From the NCBI RefSeq assembly GCF_027942865.1, contig NC_134507.1:38102797-38166796 (forward strand): a DNA stretch of 64,000 bases. The letters run 5' to 3'. Below the pieces are notes generated by a model that did not search any database, had not been told where the DNA came from, and saw only the letters and a list, made by a program, of their open reading frames with translations. The translations under genes and the position numbers were made by a program. Origin of the DNA: Odontesthes bonariensis (taxonomy: Eukaryota > Chordata > Actinopteri > Atheriniformes > Atherinopsidae). Shown here one piece after another: positions 10,713 to 21,959 of this stretch. How positions within the stretch are numbered: position 1 is the stretch's first letter; each line of letters begins with the position of its first letter.

Positions 10713-12700
10713 TGGCTTTAACTCGAATACCTTGTTGCTCCATCAAATGGCTCCTAGCTGTCTCTGGGTCATCCAGTTGTGGGTTGGAGGGGATAGTTGA
10801 GGGCCTGACAGGTTGACATGACTTAATCCTATAAATAAGGTATTGGCATTAACTTAAGGACAGTATCTGCTCAAAGGTGAGCTTGTGAAGGTCTTGACGG
10901 CTTAAGCCTGGAATGTATTCCCAACTAAAACTGGCTGAAAAGCCAACTGCAGCTCTCTGACAGCAGTGGGTAAAGGTGTGGCCTTGAGCTCTATCAGAAG
11001 ATTCCACTGCTGCATATTGTGCTGAGGGGGAAACCTTTACACTCTGTAGCAGTCCTCACCCTACAGCTCTGGGTAAGGGCAGACCCATCAGATGCTGGGG
11101 CCATGTGAAACCTGGACAGTATTTTATGCAAGTCCATGACCGAGGATGGTTTCATAACTATCTTCTGTGGTTGCAAAGATCTTCTTTGAATACTTGTAAT
11201 GAAGCTTGTGCTACACAAATCAAAAGATGTGGCAGCTACTTTTAGTGAAGTGGCTTGGGAACAAAATTTATAGGCTGAATGTTGTCACTTACTCACTACC
11301 TGGAAGTAAGTTGGATCAGGTGGTGGGGGCAAACATCTAGTGGAGGACCCTGTTCATGACATCTTAAACACAAAGCTGAGTATTTTTATTAAATCTATAC
11401 ATTACCATTGAGGTTGGGTCATGGAAACTGAAAGGAGCCTCTCAGCCTCAATTGCAGAGGTGTGGCCAGAAGGTCATCATTGCCTATCAGGACAGTAGCA
11501 TAGGACCTGCTTCTGAATATTAGCATGTAGGGAAAAATTCAAACTGTAGAAAAAGGCCTTTTGTGTTGGGTTGTTCATGAGGTTGACCTGAAGCAGGTAC
11601 CAGGTCTCCATGGAAGGGTGGCTGTCAAGAAGCCGTTCATAAGGAGGGGAAACGAGGAGAAAAGGCTGAGGTATGCCAAATTACACGAGAAGTGGACTGA
11701 AAATCAGTGGCAACAGGTCTGATGGAGGGATGAATCCTCCCCAGAGCCCGGGGAGGGTTAGAATAAATGTGTTAAATTAATAAATCCACTCTCATGGATT
11801 CTGTTTTTAACATAAGATTTTTTTCTACATTTGGAAGCAAGAAGACGAGCCAGGTGTTGGAATATATTCAGTTAAGTCGTGAGCTGTACAACCACAAAGT
11901 GGACTGTGCACAAAAGCATTCACTATCCTGTCTGGAACATGAACAAACATGTCTGATTAATACTGGGCATAATGCAACATCAAATGTTCCATCTATATGT
12001 GAGAATCAGATGTCTTACCTGGTCGTCCTTGCAGCAAGGACACTAATTGACATATAATTAAAAGAAAAACTTCTGTGGACTTGTTTCCACACTTTAAGTC
12101 ACTCACATTGTTAACCTGCAGGTTGCAGTTTAAACATTAACATGATAAAGTCTGGTCTTTGTTGGATTTTATGAAAGTAATTGTGAGGACAGAAGATGTG
12201 AACTACTGTAACAAATGTTAGTTTTCAGAATTACAACAACCTAGGGATATAAATATTCTCATTTTCATAAATAAATATGAAGTTCAGGTGTGACAGTCAA
12301 CATTTTACAGTAAAAAAGACTTTCTCAGAAACTTAGACCCATATTAAAAAAGAGCATTATTCAAATAGATGCATTTTCCCTTTTAAATGAGTTAAAAATG
12401 TAACTTTAACTTCAGTGTATTTTCAGTACAGTTCCACCTCACTGATGGCTGGTAAAGCCTCCACAGTACAAAGAACAGAAAACAGTCGCCTACAGACTAT
12501 AAAGTGCTCAAATGTCACATTTCCCATGTTGGAAGTTTGCTGTGTCACAGGGAGTCTGTGGGAGTCTGTGGTTGTTCTCACAAGGCAACAAGTTTTCAGG
12601 AGGAATGATGGAAATCCACAGAAATCGTCAAGACAAATTTGAGAAACACTTTCAGATATGAACAAAATGATGGCACAAGGTGCTTTAAACATTTAACCTC
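10713..12700. other. Intergenic DNA downstream of C
   Basis: I see no gene apart from the Tc1-like fragment listed separately. Nothing in the right palindrome arm corresponds to this stretch; there the I-clade LINE lies in its place. Confidence 0.5.
11600..11745 (+). pseudogene. Tc1/mariner-like transposase fragment
   Basis: The plus strand translates with interruptions to residues like KPFIRRGNEEKRLRYAKLH, EKWTENQWQQV and WRDESSPE. This resembles the Tc1 transposase segment between the second catalytic Asp region and the WSDES motif. It is short and broken, with no inverted repeats seen. Confidence 0.55.
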
Positions 12701-12704
12701 CGTT

Positions 12705-13450
12705 ATGTCCTGTTTAATCAAGTTCATCTGAAATAAATCTAAGATCTCCTCCATATCACTTAATAAAAGAGCAGCTCTGCATCATGTTGTCTCACGTTTC
12801 TACATCTCAGCTCAGATATTAATCTGAGCTTTAAACATCTCAGAGTGCGCAAAAGGCAGTTAGCGTGACTTTAGTAAGAATCCACCCTCTGCTATGTTCC
12901 AAACACATCCATGCTTCTAGATCCTCTGGATGAGAGAGCTGCAGAGCTCCTTATTCCTGCCAAGGAGTCAACATTATTTTAGAGTTATTTCCAGAACTCA
13001 GCAGGTTAACTTACTAAGACTCCAGTCTTATGTCACGCTGAGCTCACTTTTTTCCCCTTGAAACCCAACTAGCAGCTCCCACTAGTGAAGTGGACAAGTG
13101 ATGTGTTGGACCCCAATTTCATGACTGTGACGACTTTGTGACGTATTAGAACCGAGGTTATAACCTGGAGTCCTTCAGAGCAAATCTCTGTCACTCCCCT
13201 CACACTCCCCAGCCAGAGATTAGGGGCCCACAGTGATCTGCAGGACTTTGGTCCAGATGTTTAACACCGTATCTGACCAAGCGGAATTCACCTTCTTTAA
13301 AACATCCCATGTTCATTCCTCACATGTTGCAACAAACCTTTTTAAATGGGATGTCAGAAGTGTTCATTTTCAGAGCTGAATTGAATGCAGCACGATCTGA
13401 CTGGGTCCCAGGTGAGGTTTATGAGTGTAATTAGAGCAGGTAGAGCACCA
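12705..13450 (+). repeat. Upstream block of A2, directly repeated before A3
   Basis: 12710-13450 is near-identical to 26546-27280. From 13060 onward it is also mirrored upstream of A1. So A3 was copied with more upstream sequence than A1 retains. Confidence 0.8.
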
Positions 13451-13451
13451 A

Positions 13452-13465
13452 TATAAAGTCAGCTG
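13452..13465 (+). promoter_or_regulatory. A2 core promoter: TATA box and CAGCTG E-box
   Basis: TATAAA at 13452-13457 and CAGCTG at 13460-13465, about 120 nt before the start codon. Conserved in A1 and A3. Confidence 0.65.
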
Positions 13466-13574
13466 CAGCCTCAGATGAGTTACAGCACAAATCTTCTCTC
13501 AACAGCAGTCACTAGATTGCTGTTTTTGACCAGTTTTATCTGAATTGTGTTGCTTCTGTTTTGTCTTGTTCAAC

Positions 13575-14574
13575 ATGTTGTTTAAGGTTTTCTTCAGGTG
13601 AGTCTTCATGTTTAATGGTTTAGGTTTTTGTTCTCCTATATACTAAAGTTTCTCTCTTTTCTTTTGAAATCCAAACAGGATTTCCTGGCTTTGTGTCCTG
13701 CTCTTCAGCATTGGAACATGTTATCCCCCCCAGAAAAGCAAGTATATCAACATTTAGGTGCAGTTTATATAAAGGCAGCCAACATGGGAAGTTGTTTAGT
13801 CTGGACATGCTCAACCCATGATGTTGGTAGGAATGAGAGGGAAGAGGGTCTGCAACTATATTAATCATGCAGCACCAAATCTTACAATATATTAGACTTC
13901 AGGTTTAATGACTCACTTGAACTGCAGATACTCCTTTAGCTTTGTTTTTTGTTACTAAACATATTGGCAGTGATACAGAGGCTATTGACAGCATGACTAA
14001 CCATGCTGTCATACTTTGCTTCAACTAATTTCTGGGCTCAGGTCAAAATAGTGGATCCTCTGGCTCTGGTAGTAGCATGTCTGGCTACGGCAGCGGCTCC
14101 TCTGGCTCTGGCTACGGCAGCGGCTCCTCTGGCTCTGGCTACGGCAGCGGCTCCTCTGGCTCTGGCAGCGGCTCCTCTGGCTCTGGCTCCGGCAGCGGCT
14201 CCTCTGGGTCTGGCTCCGGCAGCGGCTCCTCTGGGTCTGGCTACGGCGGCAGCGGCTCCTCTGGCTCTGGCTACGGCAGCGGCTCCTCTGGGTCTAATGC
14301 TGGCTTTACTGCGCAGGACGCAGACTTTGCTCGTTTCCTTGCTGCCCTAATGAACTTGAAGATCGACCGTTCTTTCCCACAGTCTGCCTGGACCTCCGAC
14401 CAGGTCCCTAAGGACACATCTGAGATGCGCGCTGTATACCCTTCATCCCACGTTGTCCAGTCCAGCAATGGCTACCAACGAGCCCGCGACTCCAGTTCGT
14501 ACGCCAAATACTCCCAGGATGCTTTTGACCACTTTGATGCCAAGACTGGGTCTAAAGGGCAGAAGTTGTACTAA
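13575..14574 (+). CDS. Family A secreted Gly/Ser/Tyr repeat protein, copy A2 (about 204 aa)
   Basis: The reference copy for family A. Exons are 13575-13597, 13679-13737 and 14042-14575; the stop at 14572-14574 is one nucleotide before the 3'UTR donor. Joining exons 2 and 3 requires the GC donor at 13738 (GCAAGT). A conventional GTATAT donor four bases later would give the wrong phase and an early stop. The mature protein starts with a Ser/Gly linker, then decapeptides GYGSGSSGSG with some SGSGSG variants, then a tail of about 95 residues with SNAGFTAQDADF, FLAALMNLKID, a Tyr/Ser-rich stretch and GSKGQKLY. It contains no cysteine. Function unknown. Confidence 0.82.
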
Positions 14575-14699
14575 GGTAAAGCTGGACTAGTGTCTGAAGT
14601 ATTGAGACTCCTGTATCAATACTGACCCCTTCTGTTTTCTGCAGGTGACTCTCATGGACACTTCCATGGAGATTCCAACATGTGGCTGAACTCTGGCAA

Positions 14700-14705
14700 A
14701 ATAAA
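14700..14705 (+). terminator. Polyadenylation signal of A2
   Basis: AATAAA in the non-coding last exon starting at 14645. Confidence 0.75.
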
Positions 14706-14734
14706 CTTGACCAATAATACGTGGTCTGTGTATT

Positions 14735-16199
14735 GAATACTTGATCTCAAGGTTTGTTTTCACTTCATAGAAGATTTGAGTCTTCACCACTGAGGCTGAC
14801 TCTGCTTATGAAGGGCAAACTGAATACCTCTGCTTTAAATTCTACCACTACATGTTTCCTTCTCATGGTTGAATTGCATTACACAAACCCAGACCAAAAT
14901 AACTTGATGAAGCTCAATACAGTGGCCCCGCTTGACCTTGCACCATGAAGGTGTTTCAGTTAAATCTGCACTCGCTGGCCTTTTCCAAGCTTTAATTGCA
15001 TGTGACTCGTTAGCCTATGCTACGTAGCCTTGCCCCTCTGCTTGGCACCACTTGGTGTCTTCTGTGTGCCTCAACAGAGCCATACATCCCTCTTAACCGA
15101 CTTTGTCTCAACTTGCCCTCTGTGTGTGCGGCCTTTATTCATCTCACCTGGGACACCAGCTGGAGGGCTTATGACACTTTGCTTAATACAGACTCGGTCC
15201 TTAACATGGCATCACATCTTCCCATGTTGGTTTTCATCCTGCACAAGACTTAAATATCTCCTCTGCTTTTGACTTCCTGATTTCTACCACATGTGGAAGA
15301 TGCATTTTCAAATTCCCTTGAGTGCAAAGCTACATTATCAATTTGCAAAATATTTTTTAACTCCTTCGATTCAGATCACTTGCTATTAAACTAGCAATAG
15401 TTGGCACAACTTTCAAAGTACTCTCCCACACTAGGCTCTGATACGGCTCTCTAGAAAAGGTCTCCAAACAGTTCTAGCAGAGTCCCAGTGAATGGAAGTG
15501 TGGAAATCATTAGACCTTTTGCTGAGTGGACTGGAGAGCTGTCCAGGGTGTACCCTGACTCTCTTTCAATTGGCAGCAGGGATAGGCTAAAGCAGAGCAA
15601 CTCATTATGCGGCTCCTCAAGCTTTAATTGGTGACTCGCATAGTAGCTTATAACAATATGGTAATAACAATTTTTTTCAAATAACATACAGCGAATACTG
15701 CACAGTATTAAGTATTAATTAAGGCTTAATGGTGTTTTCTAAAGGGGGCTCTGTTAAACCTGGCAACGCAGCCCGCTTAAACCACCGTCACACTTGACCG
15801 CAGTGCACGCTAGCTCCTTTAGCCAGTGCGAGATGCAGGCACAATGGATCGGTTTTTAATTAAAAAAAGGACAAAAACCATGCTCATCTTGAATGTCTCA
15901 CTATGATTACAACAAACTACAAATACAACATGAAGAAAGTCAAGGACATGCATGCCAGCTTCCAGTATTAAGTATTCCAGTTTTAAGGTAAATGTGGTCT
16001 TAATTGAAAATGTATTGGCTGTGTTGTTTCTTTTTTTGTGGGATGTTTTATATGTAGCAATGCATATTGGCAAAAGGGGACTTAGTATGTTGTCATAAAA
16101 GTGGCTCTTCCTTTGATTTTGCTCTGCCAATGTGGCTCTTGTGAAAAAAAATAGTATCACTGGGCTAAAGGCTTCCACTACCCTAAACTGGATACACTG
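14735..16199 (+). repeat. 3' flank of A2 (mirror of 2.2-3.73 kb)
   Basis: Non-coding sequence shared with the flanks of A1, A3 and A4. No gene is seen. Confidence 0.7.
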
Positions 16200-16431
16200 A
16201 GTAAAGTAAATGGATGGTAAGATAGTTCTACAGTGAGGAACCTTGGAGTTATTTTTGACCAGAATTTATCATTCAATGCACATGTAAAACAGGTTTCTGG
16301 GACTGCCTTCTTTCACCTTCGTAATATTGTTCAAATCAGGAACGTCCTGTCTCAGTGATGCAGTAAAACTGCTCCATGCATTTGTTACTTCAGGATTTGA
16401 CTACTGTAATTCTTTATTATTGCGTTGTCAC

Positions 16432-17827
16432 CAGGGGTGAAAATAGTTTTCATTTCTCACCGGTGCTACAATGTCCGGTGTGTCACTCACTGTATTATTT
16501 TTTAACTCCGTTTTACCTGGGGGGGGGGGGGTTGTTCAGAGGCGATTCACACCAATTTCATGACTTTTTAATATTCTTAACTACTTCACATTCTTGTGGG
16601 CCTTCCTAAGTGTTCTATGTGAAAAAATGACATTACAAAATATTTCAGTTTGTAAATATTTTACTGTGAGTACTTTATTTTCAGTACATTTGGAACTGGA
16701 CTGAAAAATGCAAAATGATGGAAAAACAAAAAAAATATTTAAAAAAATCAAAGTAGGCCTGTTCAAATTGCTCCTTTGACCAAACAGGGGGGTCAGCGGT
16801 ACTTGCAGCAGGCCCAGCATCACTTGTTGACGGTCCTGCACCTGCAACGTTACTCTGCATGCAGCGAGCCATCTGTTTTTCTGACTTTTTCCTGATTTTC
16901 ATTTTCAATAACTCGGTCCTTTCTTTTAAATAGCTCGGTTATTCTTTTCTGCATTCTTTTATCTCTCCGTATCACAATGCTTTTCTTCACAGCATGCACT
17001 TCCTGAATCAGCTTCTGAAAACATTCCCATATATTGGCTGTCTAGTTGATACGCTGTAAATATTTTAACACGTTAAAATGTAAATATTACAGGGAGTGAG
17101 AGGGCTCATATGAATACTTTTTAGGGTGTCAGGAAAACTCGTGCTTACTTTACAAAGCATGCTCACATTTAAATCACAAGCTTACGGTCCTGTAGCCCAC
17201 TTAAGCGGACATAGGCCTACGCTCTGTGCTCAGCTGTGCCCCCGTTACAAACAGCGTGAACAGCCTATTTGAAGAAGAGTAATTTATTATTTGTCCGAGT
17301 AGAAGACATGTCTCAGTATGCCACCCAATCACAAAAACATGCAGTTTTTGAAAAGCCGATTTAACATTTCGCTGACACAGTTTTAAAGACGAGAGTCGAG
17401 ACGACTTCATTCACTAGAACTAACTGCGGAGCAAGTGCGGGCAGGAGATGGAATCAAACGGAAGGCAAGCTCCAGAAAGGCACCAACAGAAAGACCAAAA
17501 TATATGGGATATTTGCAGACCTTTTGAAAACTGATTACCATAGGCTACTGGATGGCAATTGGAAGCTGGCGCACGCCGGAGATCCTTTGACTATTTTAAG
17601 CAAGCCAAGCTGTTATCTTCATCGGAGCTGGTCAAAAATGACATATTGTGGGTAGCCTAGATATGTTTTCTTCTTAAAAGGCGAGCGTTACTGCATATTT
17701 TGTATTTTTTTTTTTTTTTCTAATTCAGCATAATAAACCCTTATCAAATCTTACCGGTGCGCCGCACCGCCCCGAAATCTTTTACAGGAACGCAGCACCG
17801 CCTCGCACCGGCTTACTTTCAAGGCTG
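16432..17827. mobile_element. hAT element with 8-bp target duplication
   Basis: The termini are CAGGGGTGAAAA and TTTCAAGGCTG (imperfect inverted repeats). They are flanked by the direct repeat GTTGTCAC (16424-16431 and 17828-17835). The mirror copy at 1950-2030 has a single copy of this 8-mer and no insert. Minus-strand coding remnants near 16681-16908 do not form a full transposase. Length is 1396 bp. Confidence 0.9.
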
Positions 17828-17860
17828 GTTGTCACACATATTCTCTGAAAAGCCTCCAGG

Positions 17861-19171
17861 GGTCCGTTTCACAAAGCAGGTTCAACCAACTCTGAGTCTA
17901 TTCCTGATCTCTGAGTTGATCTACTCTGAGATAGAAAACCCTGAGTTTTCGGTTCCAGAAATGCTGATTTGAGTGAGTTTAATCAACTCTGAGTAGGTTC
18001 ACCTTAAATTTTGCGTGTGCGCCACAACTTTAAAAAGCCAGCATCAATGGAGCCCCGATTCGACGAGTCACCATGGCAACGGGGAAGAGGAGGGGCTACG
18101 TTTTTCACCAACCTCGAATTGGAAATCTTAATGCGCTCATACTGCGAGTTTCAACACGTTTTTAGAAATAAGTGCAACACCGCTGCAGCAGCAAAAGTGT
18201 AAGTTTAAATGTAGTCCTTTGCAATCACAATGATATTACAGGGGAAACTGCTTGAATGGTAGCCCATTCATTTATTTCATTTAGGTGCAATCCCGCGGGG
18301 GAGAAGCGCACTTGGCAGCAGCTTAAGATGAAATGTAAAAACAGGTGAGACCTCAGCATGGAGGTACCTCATTTTGATCATGTTTTACACTGTAAAATAA
18401 ATATTAAGTGGCTATTTGACTGTGCAGTTATTTTATCCCCAACATAATGCTGTTTTCACACACATAAACTATGTCTTCTCATCTATATCATGTTCTGTTA
18501 AATAATTAAGCCTATTTAAACTAACACAGACTTCTACTGAGCCAACAGAAAGAAGGCAGATGCCCGTAAAACGGGTGCTGCCCAGCACCGCCACCTCTAA
18601 CGGAAGGCCAGTGGCTGAGGGAGTCCACCCCCAAGAGACAAGTGTCTTTATAAAATATAATAGGCCTATATATGTCTTTTTTAAGCCTATTCATACAAAT
18701 ATTTCTTTGTCTCTTTTTTTCTTTTGTCCCAACAAATTTCTGATGGTGCCGCTCAAAAAGATAATTGTCTGTAAATGCACAAATCGCGGTCTGATAACCA
18801 TCTCTGACGAATATTTATTTCTCTGCACAGTAATGCTGCACCTTCATCCACGGGATCGTTGTCAAAAGGACATGTTCGTGAAAAAAGTTGCCTCCTACTG
18901 TGCCTAAAGGACTTCTAGAAGTAGAAGAACTCGCTCTGCTGACTGAATGAATGAGGAAATCAAATGGCGTGTGTGGCTGAAAGAGGGCGGAGACAGAGAG
19001 AAACTCCAGGTTTCTTGAGGAAAACCTGGTCCCGACCAGAGAGTCTGTTACTACGGTAACTGACCGAGAGGTTAAGTTACCTCTCTTTGTGAAACGGAAA
19101 ACTCAGAGTTTCCCTCATTTCAGGGTTAATCAACTCAGAGTTTTCACTAAACCTGCTTCGTGAAACGGACC
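17861..19171 (+). mobile_element. PIF/Harbinger-type element, complete copy
   Basis: Inverted termini GGTCCGTTTCACAAAGCAGG and CCTGCTTCGTGAAACGGACC. An ORF from 18047 to 18202 starts MEPRFDESPW and continues FFTNLELEILMRSYCEF, FRNKCNTAAAAK, the N-terminus of the Myb/SANT-like accessory protein of Harbinger elements. No transposase remains, so it depends on a helper. It is the mirror copy of 1-1946. Confidence 0.8.
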
Positions 19172-19340
19172 TCAGTTGATCCAAAATGCTGCAGCCAGAG
19201 TTAAGATGAGATCTAACAGGAGAGATCATTTTCCTCCAGTTTTAGCTTGATTGGCTCCCTGTTAAATTCAGAATAAAATTTAAGATTCTTCTCACATAAA
19301 GCTCTGAAGACTTCAGACACCCAAATCATGCTCTAAAAGC

Positions 19341-20904
19341 ACAGGTGGGAAAAACAAAAAGTTATTTTACCATATATGTCCCCTTTAAGACTTTCTCTGA
19401 GCATCTCAGGGATTTGCAGGGTTTCAAGCAAAATGTAACTCAATGTTTGATATAGCAATTAAAAAGGACAAACATGGAATGAAACAAAATACAAGGATTG
19501 TAAAATGACCACACTAATAAAAGCATTTGCAGAAAACAGTAAAATAAAAGCAATAAAAACAAACCGTGTACAAAACATGAAAAGAGCACATTAAAACAAG
19601 GCCAACAGGCCAATTGAGGAATCTATGGAAGCTTAAAATTCAAAAGATAGTTTTTATATTTTCATAGACAAACCAGTCTTCAAATCAACTTTATTTATCT
19701 TAAAAGGCATCAGCAACACATCCTCTAGCTTAGAGTTGCTCCAACATCTTTCCTGGACCACTTATGAGCAAAAACTGCTGGATAGAAATTTGAAAGCTGG
19801 ATGAGGAGCTGGGTACTGGGAGAGCACCATTAGTTCTACCAATACTTTGCTCAGTGAGTTAGAGCAGAATAGCAAATGAAAGATTTCACGTTTACTCAGG
19901 AAACCATGTACACTTCCAACTGTACAAGGACTGGATAAAGCTTACCCAGGATACCAACTAGGAAATCTGACTTCCCATTTAGAAGTTGTAAATTCAGAGG
20001 ATGCAACATCAATAGGCATGTTCTGGCACAACTGCAGAACCTGCCATTACAGAGTGGAAAGCCAACAAGTTGCCTATTAAAGCACAATAGTAGAGTGGTA
20101 CAGGGTAGGGTTGTCAAAGAATATTCTAAATTTGAATAGGTTTTAAAAACAGACAGTCGAAGGTGAAAATAAATATTCGAATGTGGAAAAACATCTGCGC
20201 AGCCGCTGTCTGCCTCGAGTCGGCACACTGCATGACGGGGTCAGGGACAGGTCACAGGAGTCGCACTCTGGCACAGCGTCACTGCTGAAAGTTGATTCAC
20301 ATGAAGAGGGCAGAAAGTTCAGAACCCAACTCGACCACAGGCACAAAGAAAGTGATTTTAACCCCCAAAAATATATAAATATATATTCAGATTTTGGTCA
20401 GTTGATGGAAAAATTTTGGAGCCTCGAGACAAACTTGTATACAAGGTACGGTTAGCTTATCATTCGACCACCAGCAACATGAGGTTAATTCTTGAAAATG
20501 TTAACCCAAATGGACTTGGCATAACATGAAACAAATTGTTAAATGTTTAAACTACCTAGACAAGTAGTGAAGTCGGTTTGTCCCGTTAGACGCAAAGCTG
20601 CCGTTGCCTGGCAGTTTGGCTGATTGAAAGCCCCCAGATGCGCATGCGTGTCATTGACAATGCGCCAATACAGATGTCGGAATAAATTGTTTTAAAAGGA
20701 ATATTCAATCATTTTTGACAGCGCTAGTATAGGGATACCCAGAGAGAAAAAGAAATCATGTTCATTATCCACTGGCTAGCCATTACTTTAGCATTCCGTC
20801 TGCAGGGTTTGGGGGAAAAACCCATACAAGGTCATCATATGACAAGACTGCCGAAGACATAGCACTGGCTGTGGCTTAATTGCAGAAGAATATTTAAGGA
20901 GTAT
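19341..20904 (-). repeat. Distal 3' flank of gene B1 (mirror of 35.9-37.8 kb)
   Basis: Inverted copy of the flank behind B2. No ORF is supported by both copies; the short frames at 19896-20228 and 36354-36674 are similar but poor in coding character and have no gene structure. Confidence 0.65.
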
Positions 20905-21455
20905 TGTTGTGGAGAAAATGAGTGGAATCATGCGCTGGTCAGCCGTCCATTGGGGAGTTTATTGAACAAACTGTCACAGCAAATATGCATACAGAATGTA
21001 CAAAATGTCCGACGAGCTCATCTTGTGACACCCTTTTATCATAAGTGTACGTGGCCCTCTCTGGAGGCGCCTAGCTTTCGCAGTTTATCATAAACACGCT
21101 CATTCTAACTATCAACAATATTCATATGAACCAGTCAACAAGGCCCAGGACGTAACTAGGCCAGAAGTCATGAGCATGTCATGACTTATGCTCATGACTT
21201 CTAGTTACGTCCTGGGCCTTGTTGACTGGTTCATATGAATATTGTTGATAGTTAGAATGAGCGTGTTTATGATAAACTGCGAAAGCTAGGCGCCTCCAGA
21301 GAGGGCCACGTACACTTACGATAAAAGGGTGTCACAAGATGAGCTCGTTGGACATTTTGTACAGTCTGTATGCATATTTGCTGTGACAGTTTGTTCAATA
21401 AACTCCCCAATGGACGGCTGACCAGCGCATGATTCCACTCATTTTCTCCACAACA
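20905..21455. mobile_element. 551-bp palindrome with LTR-like arms and 4-bp target duplication
   Basis: Two arms of about 270 bp in opposite orientation meet at about 21180. The outer ends are TGTTGTGGAG and CTCCACAACA (TG...CA termini), flanked by GTAT on both sides (20901-20904 and 21456-21459). Each arm, read towards the outside, carries a GATAAAAG motif and later AATAAA, as expected for an LTR. The mirror flank of B2 near 35840 lacks the insert. No internal retroelement coding region is present. Confidence 0.75.
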
Positions 21456-21810
21456 GTATCCAGCCAAGTATTTCAAGCACAATGTTTGGCAAGCCTTCAG
21501 GTTGGCTACCGTGCACTCAGCAATCTATAGAAGGGTTGTGTCTGGCTGCCATGTACAGGTGTAGAGAAATGGCTGTAAATGATGCTGTAGCTGATCGCTA
21601 TAGTCAATTGAGCAAAGGGTGCAACTATTTAACACCTTCATAGCAATTCCTCTCAAGATGCAGAGCTTTGAGAAGCCATGTTTGAAACCAAAAGCAGAAC
21701 GTCCGAGTCAAATATAACAGGTGATGCCTGCCATTTGCCTTGAACCCAGATGGTGTACACAGGCCATTGTTTCCCTTAGTCAATCATTCTGAAGCGAGAT
21801 CATTTGACCA
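21456..21810 (-). repeat. Proximal 3' flank of B1
   Basis: Mirror of 35430-35840; no gene is seen. Confidence 0.6.
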
Positions 21811-21813
21811 GAT

Positions 21814-21819
21814 TTTATT
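21814..21819 (-). terminator. Polyadenylation signal of B1
   Basis: AATAAA on the minus strand in the last exon, which starts at 21867 after a 3'UTR intron. Confidence 0.75.
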
Positions 21820-21959
21820 CAAAGACTAAAAGGAATCTTCTTATAACGTTGGATTCAGCTTTCCAATCTGAAACAGAACCAGATTAGTTAGAGCACTGCG
21901 ATGAAGACATCATTTGCAGGTACCACTCTCAACATACCCTCTGCACATCATGTTCAGCT

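Larger units (their letters stand above)
16200..19340 (+). mobile_element. L2-like LINE fragment split by hAT and Harbinger elements
   Basis: L2-type reverse-transcriptase coding remnants lie at 16200-16423 (NLGVIFDQNLSFNAHVKQ), 17836-17860 and 19172-19340 (LIQNAAARVKMRSNRRDHFP). They are collinear once the hAT (16432-17827) and Harbinger (17861-19171) elements are removed. Stops and frameshifts show it is dead. Confidence 0.75.

Noticed and set aside
19896-20228. 110-codon ORF mirrored at 36354-36674
   Set aside because: Lies in the B 3' flank; the two copies differ by indels and no gene structure is seen.
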